DNA from: Prauserella muralis
GTDB taxonomy: Bacteria; Actinomycetota; Actinomycetes; Mycobacteriales; Pseudonocardiaceae
Direction of reading: 5' to 3'
NCBI RefSeq assembly: GCF_003202285.1
Contig: NZ_MASW01000002.1
Location: 868,001-932,000 of the forward strand
DNA length: 64,000 nt
In this document: positions 35,675 to 44,367 of the stretch, in pieces
Numbering within the stretch: the stretch's first letter is position 1
Layout: each line of letters begins with the position of its first letter
Position numbers and translations under genes: made by a program
The notes under the pieces: model-generated
Seen by the model: only the letters and a program-made list of their open reading frames with translations
Database searches by the model: none
What the model was told of the DNA's origin: nothing

Positions 35675-35705
35675 ATACTGGGCGTTCAACCGACGTGAAG
35701 GTCAA
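35675..35705 (-). promoter_or_regulatory. MerR-type promoter with 19-bp spacer and internal dyad
   Basis: Reading the minus strand: TTGACC (35705-35700), 19-nt spacer, CAGTAT (35680-35675), then six bases to the ATG. The 19-bp spacing is the hallmark of promoters activated by MerR proteins through DNA twisting. The spacer contains TTCA-N7-TGAA (35699-35685), a dyad close to its centre. Autoregulation by the MerR-clamp protein is the simplest reading, and the site also lies in the shared region with the gene at 35769. Confidence 0.65.
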
Positions 35706-35768
35706 CACCGCGGCTGCGCGTAGGATGCCCGCCGACACCAACGCCGGGGGACGAGCACGGAGGTGCCT

Positions 35769-36935
35769 GTGGCCGAACGGTTCGGTTCCTACCAGAACGA
35801 GATCTACCTGCAGGGCTACGGCGGGACGAAGCCCGCGTTCTCGACCGACCCGACGCGCCTGGAGGCCTCGGCCGCGGAGCTGCTGGCGCCGGAGCCGTTC
35901 TGGTACGTGGCGGGCGCGGCGGGTTCGGGCGCCACCGCACGCGCCAACCGGGAGGCGTTCGACCGCTGGAGGATCGTGCCGCGGATGCTCACCGACGCGA
36001 CCGAACGCGACCTGTCCACCAGCGTGCTCGGCACCACGATGCCCGCGCCGGTGCTGCTCGCGCCCGTCGGCGTGCAGTCCATCGTGCACGCCGACGCCGA
36101 GCCGGCCACCGCCCGTGCCGCCGCCGGGCTGGGACTGCCCATGGTGCTGTCCACGGCGTCCTCCACGAGCATCGAGGACGTCGCCGCCGCCTCGGGCAGC
36201 GGGCCGAGGTGGTTCCAGCTGTACTGGCCGAACGATCCGGACGTGTGCGGCAGCATCCTGTGCCGCGCCAAGCGTGCGGGCTACTCGGTGCTCGTGGTGA
36301 CGCTCGACACGTGGACGCTGGCATGGCGGCCGTGCGACCTCGACGCCGGGTACCTGCCGTTTCTGCACGGCGAGGGCATGGCGGTGCCGTTCAGCGACCC
36401 GGTGTTTCGCAGCAGGCTCGACACGAGCCCCGAGGAGGACACGCCGTCGGCGGTGCTGCGCTGGATCTCCATGGTCACCGGCACCGACCGCGCGTGGGAC
36501 GCGCTGCCGTTCCTGCGCGAGCACTGGGACGGCCCGATCGTGCTCAAGGGCATCCAGCACGTCGACGACGCGCGGCGCGCGGTGGCCGCCGGGATGGACG
36601 GCATCGTGGTGTCCAACCACGGCGGGCGGCAGGTGGACGGCGCGATCGCGGCGCTGGACGCGCTGCCGGAGATCGCCACCGCCGTCGGCGACCGGATCGA
36701 GGTGCTGTTCGACTCCGGCGTGCGCACCGGCGCGGACGTGCTCAAGGCGCTGGCGCTCGGGGCGCGGGCCGTGCTGCTCGGCAGGCCGTACGTCTACGGG
36801 CTGGCGCACGGCGGCGAGGACGGGGTGCGACACGTGCTGCGCAGCGTGCTCGCCGACTTCGACCTCACGATGGGCCTTTCCGGTCACCGCACGGTCGCCG
36901 AGTTGGGCGCGGCCACGCTGCGACGGGCCGGTTGA
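35769..36935 (+). CDS. FMN-dependent alpha-hydroxy-acid oxidase, lactate 2-monooxygenase-like
   Basis: 388 aa. GTG at 35769 has GGAGG five bases ahead; GTG 35763 overlaps that site. It is an FMN-binding TIM barrel with PVLLAPVGVQ near residue 95, QLYWPND near residue 155, and the catalytic His plus FMN-phosphate Arg in VSNHGGRQVDG near residue 280; DSGVRTG and LGRPYVYGLAHGG close the flavin site. The N-terminus (FGSYQNEIYLQG) resembles lactate 2-monooxygenase more than lactate oxidase. It would oxidise an L-2-hydroxy acid with O2. It is divergent from the MerR-clamp gene. Confidence 0.85.
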   Translation: MAERFGSYQNEIYLQGYGGTKPAFSTDPTRLEASAAELLAPEPFWYVAGAAGSGATARANREAFDRWRIVPRMLTDATERDLSTSVLGTTMPAPVLLAPVGVQSIVHADAEPATARAAAGLGLPMVLSTASSTSIEDVAAASGSGPRWFQLYWPNDPDVCGSILCRAKRAGYSVLVVTLDTWTLAWRPCDLDAGYLPFLHGEGMAVPFSDPVFRSRLDTSPEEDTPSAVLRWISMVTGTDRAWDALPFLREHWDGPIVLKGIQHVDDARRAVAAGMDGIVVSNHGGRQVDGAIAALDALPEIATAVGDRIEVLFDSGVRTGADVLKALALGARAVLLGRPYVYGLAHGGEDGVRHVLRSVLADFDLTMGLSGHRTVAELGAATLRRAG

Positions 36936-36976
36936 GCGGACGGCATGCGCGGCGTCCCGGCTAAGCTGGGTGCCGT

Positions 36977-39900
36977 ATGTCCACTCCCGTCCACGAGCTG
37001 CGGTCGCGGCTGCCCGAGCTGATGCTGCGCGACGCGCATCGGCTGCGCCGCCGTCTCGACGGCGCCCGCAAGGCCCGCAACGCCGAGCAGATCACGGCGC
37101 GTATCGCCGCCGACGTCGAGGCCGCCGAACAGCGCGTGCGGCGCCGCAGGGAATCCGTGCCGAAGATCACGTACCCGCCCGAGCTGCCGGTGAGCCAGAG
37201 CCGGGACGACCTCGCGGCGGCGATCCGCGACCACCAGGTCGTGATCGTGGCGGGGGAGACCGGCTCCGGCAAGACCACCCAGCTGCCCAAGATCTGCCTC
37301 GAGCTGGGGCTCGGCGTGCGCGGGCAGATCGGGCACACCCAGCCGCGCAGGCTCGCAGCCCGCACGGTCGCGGAGCGCATCGCGAGCGAGCTCGGCACCG
37401 AGCTGGGCGCCTGCGTGGGCTACAAGGTCCGGTTCACCGACACCTCGGGCGACGACACGCTCGTCAAGCTGATGACCGACGGCATCCTGCTCGCCGAGAT
37501 CCAGCAGGACCGGATGCTGCGCCAGTACGACACGATCATCATCGACGAGGCCCACGAGCGCAGCCTCAACATCGACTTCCTGCTCGGCTACCTCAAGCAG
37601 TTGCTGCCCCGCAGGCCCGACCTGAAGGTGATCATCACCTCGGCGACGATCGACCCGGAGCGCTTCTCCCGGCACTTCTCGGACGCGCCGATCGTGGAGG
37701 TGTCCGGCCGGACGTACCCGGTCGAGGTGCGGTACCGGCCGATCGTCGACCCCGACGACCCGGATGCCGACCCCGACCGCGACCAGGTGCAGGCGATCAT
37801 CGACGCGGCACGGGAACTGATGGCCGAGGGGCCCGGCGACATCCTCGTGTTCCTGTCCGGCGAACGCGAGATCCGCGACGCGAGCGAGGCGCTGAGCGCG
37901 CTGGAGCTGCCGAACACGGAGATCCTGCCGCTGTACGCGCGGCTGTCGGCGGCCGACCAGCACCGCGTGTTCCAGCGGCACAGCGGACGGCGCATCGTGC
38001 TGGCCACCAACGTCGCCGAGACGTCGCTGACCGTGCCCGGCATCAAGTACGTCGTCGACCCCGGCACGGCCCGCATCTCCCGCTACAGCCACCGCACCAA
38101 GGTGCAGCGGCTGCCCATCGAGCCCGTCTCGCAGGCCTCGGCCAACCAGCGCAAGGGCCGCTGCGGGCGCACATCCGACGGTGTCTGCATCCGGCTCTAC
38201 TCCGAAGAGGACTTCGAGAACCGCCCGGAGTTCACCGATCCGGAGATCCTGCGCACCAACCTGGCGTCGGTGATCCTGCAGATGACCTCACTGGGGCTCG
38301 GTGACATCGCCGCCTTCCCGTTCGTCGAGCCGCCGGACCGGCGCCAGGTCACCGCGGGCGTGCAGCTGCTGCAGGAGCTGGGCGCACTGGACCCGGCGAA
38401 AAAGCAGCTGACGCCCGTCGGCAGGCAGCTCGCACAGCTGCCGGTCGATCCACGCCTCGGCCGGATGATCGTGGAGGCCGCGCGCAACGGCTGCGTGCGC
38501 GAGGTGATGGTCATCGCCGCCGCACTGTCCATTCAGGATCCCCGCGAGCGGCCTGCCGACAAGCAGGAGGCGGCCAGGCAGCAGCACGCGCGCTTCGCCG
38601 ACCCCAACTCCGACTTCCTCGCCTACCTCAACCTGTGGAACTACCTGCGCGAGCGGCAGAAGGCGCTGTCGGGCAACCAGTTCCGCAGGCTGTGCCGCGC
38701 GGAGTACCTGAACTACCTGCGGGTGCGCGAATGGCAGGACATCTTCAGCCAGCTGCGCCAGCTCGCCAAGCAGCTCGACATCACGCTCAACACCGTGCCC
38801 GGCGACCCGCAGCGCATCCACACGTCGCTGCTGGCGGGGCTGCTCTCGCACATCGGGCTCAAGGACCCGGCCAAGGGCGACTACCTCGGCGCGCGGGGCA
38901 CCCGGTTCTCGGTGTTTCCCGGCTCGGCGCTGTTCCGGAAGCAGCCGCGCTGGGTCGCCTCGGCCGAGCTGGTGGAGACCTCCAGGCTGTGGGCGCGCGT
39001 CAACGCCCGCATCGAGCCGGAGTGGGTGGAACCCCTCGCGGAGCACCTGGTGAAACGCACCTACTCGGAGCCGCACTGGGAACGCAAGCAGGGCGCGGTG
39101 ATGGCCAACGAGCGGGTGACGCTGTACGGCTTGCCGCTCGTCACCGGCCGCAAGGTCAACTACGGCCGCATCGATCCCGAGCTGGCACGGGAGCTGTTCA
39201 TCCGGCACGCGCTGGTGGAGGGCGACTGGGACACCAACCACCGCTTCTTCGCCGAGAACCGCGCCCTGCTGGGCGAGGTGGAGGACCTGGAGAACCGCGC
39301 GCGGCGGCGGGACATCCTCGTCGACGACGAGACGTTGTTCGCCTTCTACGACGAGCGGGTCGGCTCCGAGGTGGTCTCGGCCCGGCACTTCGACACCTGG
39401 TGGAAGAAGAAGCGGCGCAGCGAGCCGGACCTGCTCAACTTCGAGAAGGCCATGCTCGTCAACGCCACCGCAGACGACGTGCGGGAGGGCGACTACCCGG
39501 ACACCTGGGCCCAGGGCAACCTGACGTTCGACCTCACCTACCAGTTCGAGCCCGGCACCGAGGCGGACGGCGTCACCGTCCACATCCCACTCCCGGTGCT
39601 CAACCAGGTGCGCACCGACGGTTTCGAGTGGCAGGTGCCGGGACTGCGCGAGGAACTGGTCACCGCGCTCATCAAGTCGCTGCCGAAGGCGCTGCGCCGC
39701 AACCTCGTCCCGGCGCCGGACACCGCACGGCAGGCGCTCGCCGCGCTGGAGCCCTCCTCCGAGCCGCTCACCGGGGCGCTGGCCGCCGAGCTGGAACGCC
39801 TGCGCGGCGTGGCCGTCCCGCCGGACGCGTGGCAGTGGGACTCGGTCCCCGGCCATCTCAAACCCACCTTCCGCATCGTCGACGAGCGGGGCCGCAGGCT

Positions 39901-40849
39901 CGCGGAGGGCAAGGATCTGGACGCGCTGCGCGAGCGGCTGAGCGAGCGCCTGCGCAAGACCATCTCGGCGGCGGCCGACGACATCGAGCGCGGGGGCCTG
40001 CGGACGCCGTCGTTCGGTGAGCTGCCGCAGGTGTTCCAGGCGCGCAGGCGCGGCCACGAGGTGAAGGCCTACCCGGCGTTGGTGGACGAGGGCGACAGCG
40101 TGGCCGTGCGGATGCTCGACACGCCCGGGCAGCAGCGCACGGCCATGTGGGAGGGCACGCGCAGGCTGCTGCGGCTGAACCTGCCCTCGCCGATGAAGCA
40201 CCTCAACCGCAACCTGGGCAACCGGTCGAAGCTGGTGCTGACGCGCAACCCGCACGGCAGCGTCGCCGCACTGCTGGAGGACTGCGTCGACTGCGCCGTG
40301 GACAAGCTGGTGGCCGACGCGGGCGGCCCGGTGTGGGACGAGTCCGGATTCGCTGCGCTGTTGGAGAAGGTGCGGGCCGGCCTCAACGGCACGGTGCTCG
40401 CCGTGCTGCGCGAGGTGGAGAACGTGCTCGCCGCGAGCCACGACGTCGAGGCGCGGCTGGCGGAGATGCGGGGCGGCGCGCTCGCCGAGTCGCTGGCCGA
40501 CGTCCGCGCGCAGCTCGACGGGCTGGTGCACGCGGGCTTCGTCACCGGAACCGGGTTCGACCGGCTGCCCGACGTCGTGCGGTACGTGCGCGCGATCGAG
40601 CGGAGGCTGGAGAAGCTGCCGACCGACCCGGCGCGCGATGTCGAGCGGCTGCGCGAGGTGCAGTGGCTGTGGCAGGAGTACCAGGCCGCGCTCGCGGAGC
40701 TGCCGCCGAGGACGGCGCCGAGCCCGGAGCTGGCGGAGGTGCGGTGGATGATCGAGGAGCTGCGGGTGAGCTTCTTCGCGCAGACGCTGCGCACCGCGTA
40801 CCCGGTGTCGGTGAAGCGCGTCCTGCGAGCCCTCGACGCCGCCGCCTGA
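36977..40849 (+). CDS. hrpA: ATP-dependent RNA helicase HrpA
   Basis: 1290 aa, full-length for HrpA. Walker A GETGSGKTTQLP is near residue 93, the DEAH box is in IIIDEAHERSLN, motif III SATID follows, and motif VI is QRKGRCGRTSDG. The HA2, OB-like and DUF3418 C-terminal regions complete the usual architecture. In E. coli HrpA acts on mRNA and stalled ribosomes. The repeat array A3 begins on the base after its stop. Regulation is not evident; the start lies 41 nt after the monooxygenase-like gene, so partial co-transcription is possible. Confidence 0.96.
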   Translation: MSTPVHELRSRLPELMLRDAHRLRRRLDGARKARNAEQITARIAADVEAAEQRVRRRRESVPKITYPPELPVSQSRDDLAAAIRDHQVVIVAGETGSGKTTQLPKICLELGLGVRGQIGHTQPRRLAARTVAERIASELGTELGACVGYKVRFTDTSGDDTLVKLMTDGILLAEIQQDRMLRQYDTIIIDEAHERSLNIDFLLGYLKQLLPRRPDLKVIITSATIDPERFSRHFSDAPIVEVSGRTYPVEVRYRPIVDPDDPDADPDRDQVQAIIDAARELMAEGPGDILVFLSGEREIRDASEALSALELPNTEILPLYARLSAADQHRVFQRHSGRRIVLATNVAETSLTVPGIKYVVDPGTARISRYSHRTKVQRLPIEPVSQASANQRKGRCGRTSDGVCIRLYSEEDFENRPEFTDPEILRTNLASVILQMTSLGLGDIAAFPFVEPPDRRQVTAGVQLLQELGALDPAKKQLTPVGRQLAQLPVDPRLGRMIVEAARNGCVREVMVIAAALSIQDPRERPADKQEAARQQHARFADPNSDFLAYLNLWNYLRERQKALSGNQFRRLCRAEYLNYLRVREWQDIFSQLRQLAKQLDITLNTVPGDPQRIHTSLLAGLLSHIGLKDPAKGDYLGARGTRFSVFPGSALFRKQPRWVASAELVETSRLWARVNARIEPEWVEPLAEHLVKRTYSEPHWERKQGAVMANERVTLYGLPLVTGRKVNYGRIDPELARELFIRHALVEGDWDTNHRFFAENRALLGEVEDLENRARRRDILVDDETLFAFYDERVGSEVVSARHFDTWWKKKRRSEPDLLNFEKAMLVNATADDVREGDYPDTWAQGNLTFDLTYQFEPGTEADGVTVHIPLPVLNQVRTDGFEWQVPGLREELVTALIKSLPKALRRNLVPAPDTARQALAALEPSSEPLTGALAAELERLRGVAVPPDAWQWDSVPGHLKPTFRIVDERGRRLAEGKDLDALRERLSERLRKTISAAADDIERGGLRTPSFGELPQVFQARRRGHEVKAYPALVDEGDSVAVRMLDTPGQQRTAMWEGTRRLLRLNLPSPMKHLNRNLGNRSKLVLTRNPHGSVAALLEDCVDCAVDKLVADAGGPVWDESGFAALLEKVRAGLNGTVLAVLREVENVLAASHDVEARLAEMRGGALAESLADVRAQLDGLVHAGFVTGTGFDRLPDVVRYVRAIERRLEKLPTDPARDVERLREVQWLWQEYQAALAELPPRTAPSPELAEVRWMIEELRVSFFAQTLRTAYPVSVKRVLRALDAAA

Positions 40850-40936
40850 AGCTCCCCAATGCGGCATTGGTGGCGTTGAACGCTACGAATGCCGCATTGG
40901 GGAAGTTGAGCGCTACGAATGCCACATTGGGGAGCT
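40850..40936. repeat. Palindromic repeat array, family A, copy 3
   Basis: 87 nt, AGCTCCCCAATG / CATTGGGGAGCT ends, same internal palindromes as copies at 2253 and 19474 (one internal unit reads GGGGAAGTTGAGCG). It starts immediately after the hrpA stop and ends 10 nt before the stop of the convergent polymerase gene, so it occupies the whole intergenic space and would serve both strands. Confidence 0.88.
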
Positions 40937-40946
40937 CGGCTCCGGG

Positions 40947-42626
40947 TCAGGCTTTGGCGTCGGCGTAGCAGTCGACCACGGCGGCGGGCATCGGGAAGCG
41001 CACCGGGCAGGCCGGGCCGAACACCAGTGCCGTCGTCTCCCGTACCGCCTCCTCCAGGCAGGCGCTCACCTGGTCCGCCAGCTCGGCGGGCGAGTGCACC
41101 AGCACCTCGTCGTGCTGGAAGAACACCAGGTGCGCGGGCTCGGGCAGGCGCTGCCGCAGCGTGGCCAGCAGCACCGCCGTCCAGTCGGCGGCGCTGGCCT
41201 GCACGACGAAGTTGCGCGTGAACCGGCCCCAGTCCCTGGCCGCCCGGCGCGCCCTGTCCTCGTCGGCGCCGCCGCCGGTCAGTGCCCGCCACGCCGCCGA
41301 CGGCGGGGGAGAGGTCCGGCCCAGCCGCGAGCGCACGGTCTCGCCGCGCTCGCCCGCCAGCGCGGCGCGCTCCACATAGGACACCGCGTCGGGGAACCGC
41401 TGGCGCAGCAGCGCCATGAGTGACGCCGCCTCGCCCGCCGTGCCGCCGTACATCGCCGAGAGCATCGCGATCTTGGCACGGCCACGGTTGTCGCCGTCCG
41501 GGGTCGCGCCGGGAAACATCGCCTCGGCCAGGCTGGTGTACAGGTCCGCCGCCGCGCACACGTCGGCGAGCCTGCGGTCCCCGGCCAGCGCGGTGAGGAT
41601 GCGCGGCTCCAGCTGCGCGGCGTCGGCCACGACGAGCTTCCAGCCCGGGTCGGCGCGCACGCACGCGCGCAGCACGCGCGGAATCTGCAGCGCCGCGCCG
41701 CCCCGGCTCGCCCACCGGCCGGACACCACGCCGCCGACGACGAACACCGGCCGGAAGCGGTCGTCGCGCACCCAGTGGTCGAGCCACGTCCAGCCGTGCG
41801 CGGAGTGCAGCCGCGCCAGCTCCTTGTACTCCAGCAGGGGCTCGACGGCGGGGTGGTCGATCTCGCGCAGCACGTGTGCGCGGGCGGACGGAATCGAGAT
41901 GCCCTCGCGGCCGAAGGCACGCACGACGCTGCCCGGGTGGTCGATGGTGAGCGGCCTGCCCCCGAAGGCCTGCTGTACCCGCTCGGCCAGGGCCGCCAGC
42001 TTCGCGGGCCGCTGCCCCGCGGGGACCCGCTCGCCGAGCAGGTCGGTCAGCAGGGCGTCGTGGACGTCGGCGCGCCAGGGCAGCCCGTCGGCCGACATCT
42101 CCGCCGCCGCGAGCGCGCTGGCCGACTCGGCGGCGGCCAGCAGCCGCATCCGGTCCGGATGCGCCAGCCGTGCGATCCGCCGCTGCTGCTCGGCGAGCAC
42201 CACCTCGGCGGCGTCCGCGGCGGCAACGCCGGGCGGCAGCCCGGAGCCGCGCGGGTCGAACAACGTCGGCTGCTCGTCGAGATCGGGATGGCCGGGCTCG
42301 GCGATGGCGGGCGGGTCGAGCCCGCGGGCCCTGGCGTAGGCGGCGGCGAGCCAGCGCGACGCCTCATGCCGCTGCTCGTGGGCCAGCAGCAGCCCCTCGA
42401 CCAGCGCCAGATCGTGACACCGGCGCACGCGCACCCCGGCGTCCAGCAGCGCCGGGTAGTCCTGCTCGACCGAGGTGAACACCCAGCGCGGGCTCAGTTC
42501 CCGCTCCCAGCGCGCGGCGTGCCGGGCCAGGTCCGCGGCCGGGAGGCGCTCCGGCGCGTCGAGCGCCGCGCCGGGCGAGCGTACGGCGTAGACGTCGTCC
42601 GCCTCGCGGGCCACGATCAGGTACAC
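40947..42626 (-). CDS. A-family DNA polymerase with degenerate N-terminal exonuclease-like region
   Basis: 559 aa, GTG start. The C-terminal two thirds match the PolA palm/fingers: motif A VVADAAQLEPRIL near residue 330, the O-helix RGRAKIAMLSAMYGG near residue 380, and motif C FQHDEVLVHSP near residue 510. The N-terminal part corresponds to the proofreading-like domain of actinobacterial 'bifunctional 3'-5' exonuclease/DNA polymerase' proteins, but I see no DxE or other exonuclease catalytic motif. At 559 aa it is smaller than PolA and lacks the 5'-nuclease. A repair or translesion role is likely. It is convergent with hrpA. Confidence 0.85.
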   Translation of the reverse strand: MYLIVAREADDVYAVRSPGAALDAPERLPAADLARHAARWERELSPRWVFTSVEQDYPALLDAGVRVRRCHDLALVEGLLLAHEQRHEASRWLAAAYARARGLDPPAIAEPGHPDLDEQPTLFDPRGSGLPPGVAAADAAEVVLAEQQRRIARLAHPDRMRLLAAAESASALAAAEMSADGLPWRADVHDALLTDLLGERVPAGQRPAKLAALAERVQQAFGGRPLTIDHPGSVVRAFGREGISIPSARAHVLREIDHPAVEPLLEYKELARLHSAHGWTWLDHWVRDDRFRPVFVVGGVVSGRWASRGGAALQIPRVLRACVRADPGWKLVVADAAQLEPRILTALAGDRRLADVCAAADLYTSLAEAMFPGATPDGDNRGRAKIAMLSAMYGGTAGEAASLMALLRQRFPDAVSYVERAALAGERGETVRSRLGRTSPPPSAAWRALTGGGADEDRARRAARDWGRFTRNFVVQASAADWTAVLLATLRQRLPEPAHLVFFQHDEVLVHSPAELADQVSACLEEAVRETTALVFGPACPVRFPMPAAVVDCYADAKA

Positions 42627-42718
42627 ACCGGTGATTGTCCTGGTGACACCGACAGGCTACGGTCGACGCCCAGGCTACTAGCCGGTAGGTTCAGCGTGCG
42701 AGCGCAAGGAGGTGCCGG
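42627..42718. promoter_or_regulatory. Divergent region between polymerase and acyl-CoA synthetase genes
   Basis: A candidate operator CTACTAGCCGGTAG (CTAC-N6-GTAG) lies at about 42675-42688, near a TAGGTT-like -10 for the rightward gene. AAGGAGG precedes the synthetase ATG. No regulator gene is adjacent, so the operator is tentative. Confidence 0.35.
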
Positions 42719-44344
42719 ATGAGGAGGCCGCCCGCAGTGGCCGAGCTGGCGAGTCGTGTGTCGGAGAAGGCCCGGAGCGTGGAGGTGCTGTGGCGGGCGG
42801 GGCTCGTCCCGTTCCCGCGCCTCGACGAGGGCATCCGCTCGCTGGTCGCCACCCGTCGCTACGGTCCGCTCGCCGGGTCGGTCCGCATCGCCGCGCACAG
42901 GGACCCGGACGCGATCGGCATCGTGGACGAGCGCGGACCGCTCACCTTCGGCCAGCTCGACCGGCAGTCCGACGCGCTGGCGCGCGCCTGGTTCGAGCGC
43001 GGCGTCCGGCCCGGCTCGGCCATCGCCGTGCTGTGCCGCGACCACCGGGGGCTGGTGCTGACCATGCTCGCCGCGGGCAAGCTGGGCGCGCCGCTGCTGC
43101 TGCTGAACACCGGGTTCGCCAAGCCGCAGCTCACCGATGTCGCCGCACGCGAGAAGGTCGAGGTGCTCGTCTACGACGAGGAGTTCACCGACCTGCTCGC
43201 CGGCGTCGACGGCGCCGACCGCTACCTGGCCTGGACCGAGTCCGACCTCGCCGAGCGGGACATCCCGGTGCTCGACGAGATCATCGCGGGCACCGACGAC
43301 CGGCCGCTGCCCGCGCCCGAGAAGCCCGGCGGGCTCGTGCTGCTCACCAGCGGCACCACCGGTACTCCGAAAGGCGCGCCCCGGCCCAAGATCTCCGCGC
43401 TCGACTCGGCGCAGTTCCTCGACCGGATCCCGCTGCGGGTCGGCGAGGCGACGTTCATGGGCGCGCCGCTGTTCCACGGCACCGGCATCTCGCAGTTCAT
43501 CCTGTCGCTCGCGCTGGGCTGCACGGTCGTGCTGCGCCGCCGGTTCGACCCCAAGGAGACACTGCGCGGGGTGGCCGAGCACCGCTGCACCGCGCTGGTG
43601 CTGGTGCCCACCATGCTCCAGCGGATCATCGACCTCGGCCCCGAGGTCATCGGTGCGTATGACACCTCGAGCCTGCGGATCATCTTCGTCGCGGGCTCGG
43701 CACTGGCTCCCGACACCGGCAACCGCGCCACGGAGCTCTTCGGCGACGTCATCCACAACCTCTACGGCTCCACCGAGGTCGCCGTGGCCACCGTCGCCAC
43801 ACCCGAGGACTGGCGCAAGGCCCCTGGCACGGTGGGCAGGCCCCCGGTCGGCTGCCGGGTGCGGCTCTACGACGAGCACGGACGCCAGATCACCGAGCCG
43901 CACGTCACCGGCCGGGTGTTCGTCGGCAGCGGCCTGGCCTTCGAGGGCTACACCGACGGGCGGCACAAGGACATCATCGACGGCCTGCTCTCCACCGGCG
44001 ACGTCGGCCACTTCGACGCCGATGGCCTGCTGTTCATCGACGGCCGCGACGACGAGATGATCGTCTCGGGCGGCGAGAACGTCTACCCGATCGAGGTGGA
44101 GAACCTCATCGTCGAGCGCGACGATGTGCTGGAGGCCGCCGTCATCGGGGTCGCCGACCAGGAGTTCGGGCAGCGGCTCAAGGCGTTCGTCGTGCCCGCG
44201 CCGGGTGCGACGCTCGACGCCGACACGGTCCGCGAGCACGTCAAGGCCAACCTCGCCCGCTACAAGGTGCCCCGCGACGTCGAGTTCCTGGACGAGCTGC
44301 CGCGCAACGCCACCGGCAAGGTCCTGCGCAACAAGCTGTCCTGA
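42719..44344 (+). CDS. Acyl-CoA synthetase (AMP-forming, FadD-like)
   Basis: 541 aa with AAGGAGG ribosome site. P-loop LLTSGTTGTPKGAPR is near residue 210, the adenine motif NLYGSTEVA near residue 345, the motif STGDVGHFDADGLLFIDGR near residue 425, and the hinge/Lys motif LPRNATGKVLRNKL at the C-terminus. It activates a carboxylic acid to the acyl-adenylate and then the CoA thioester. The N-terminal extension of about 60 residues and the GxxG pattern resemble mycobacterial FadD proteins of the short/medium-chain type. The substrate is unknown; cytoplasmic, single-gene unit. Confidence 0.9.
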   Translation: MRRPPAVAELASRVSEKARSVEVLWRAGLVPFPRLDEGIRSLVATRRYGPLAGSVRIAAHRDPDAIGIVDERGPLTFGQLDRQSDALARAWFERGVRPGSAIAVLCRDHRGLVLTMLAAGKLGAPLLLLNTGFAKPQLTDVAAREKVEVLVYDEEFTDLLAGVDGADRYLAWTESDLAERDIPVLDEIIAGTDDRPLPAPEKPGGLVLLTSGTTGTPKGAPRPKISALDSAQFLDRIPLRVGEATFMGAPLFHGTGISQFILSLALGCTVVLRRRFDPKETLRGVAEHRCTALVLVPTMLQRIIDLGPEVIGAYDTSSLRIIFVAGSALAPDTGNRATELFGDVIHNLYGSTEVAVATVATPEDWRKAPGTVGRPPVGCRVRLYDEHGRQITEPHVTGRVFVGSGLAFEGYTDGRHKDIIDGLLSTGDVGHFDADGLLFIDGRDDEMIVSGGENVYPIEVENLIVERDDVLEAAVIGVADQEFGQRLKAFVVPAPGATLDADTVREHVKANLARYKVPRDVEFLDELPRNATGKVLRNKLS

Positions 44345-44367
44345 TCGCGACCTTCGTAGGGGCCGGG

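Noticed and set aside
38288-40867. 859-aa minus-strand open frame over hrpA
   Set aside because: Shadow of the helicase gene; its start lies in the repeat array.
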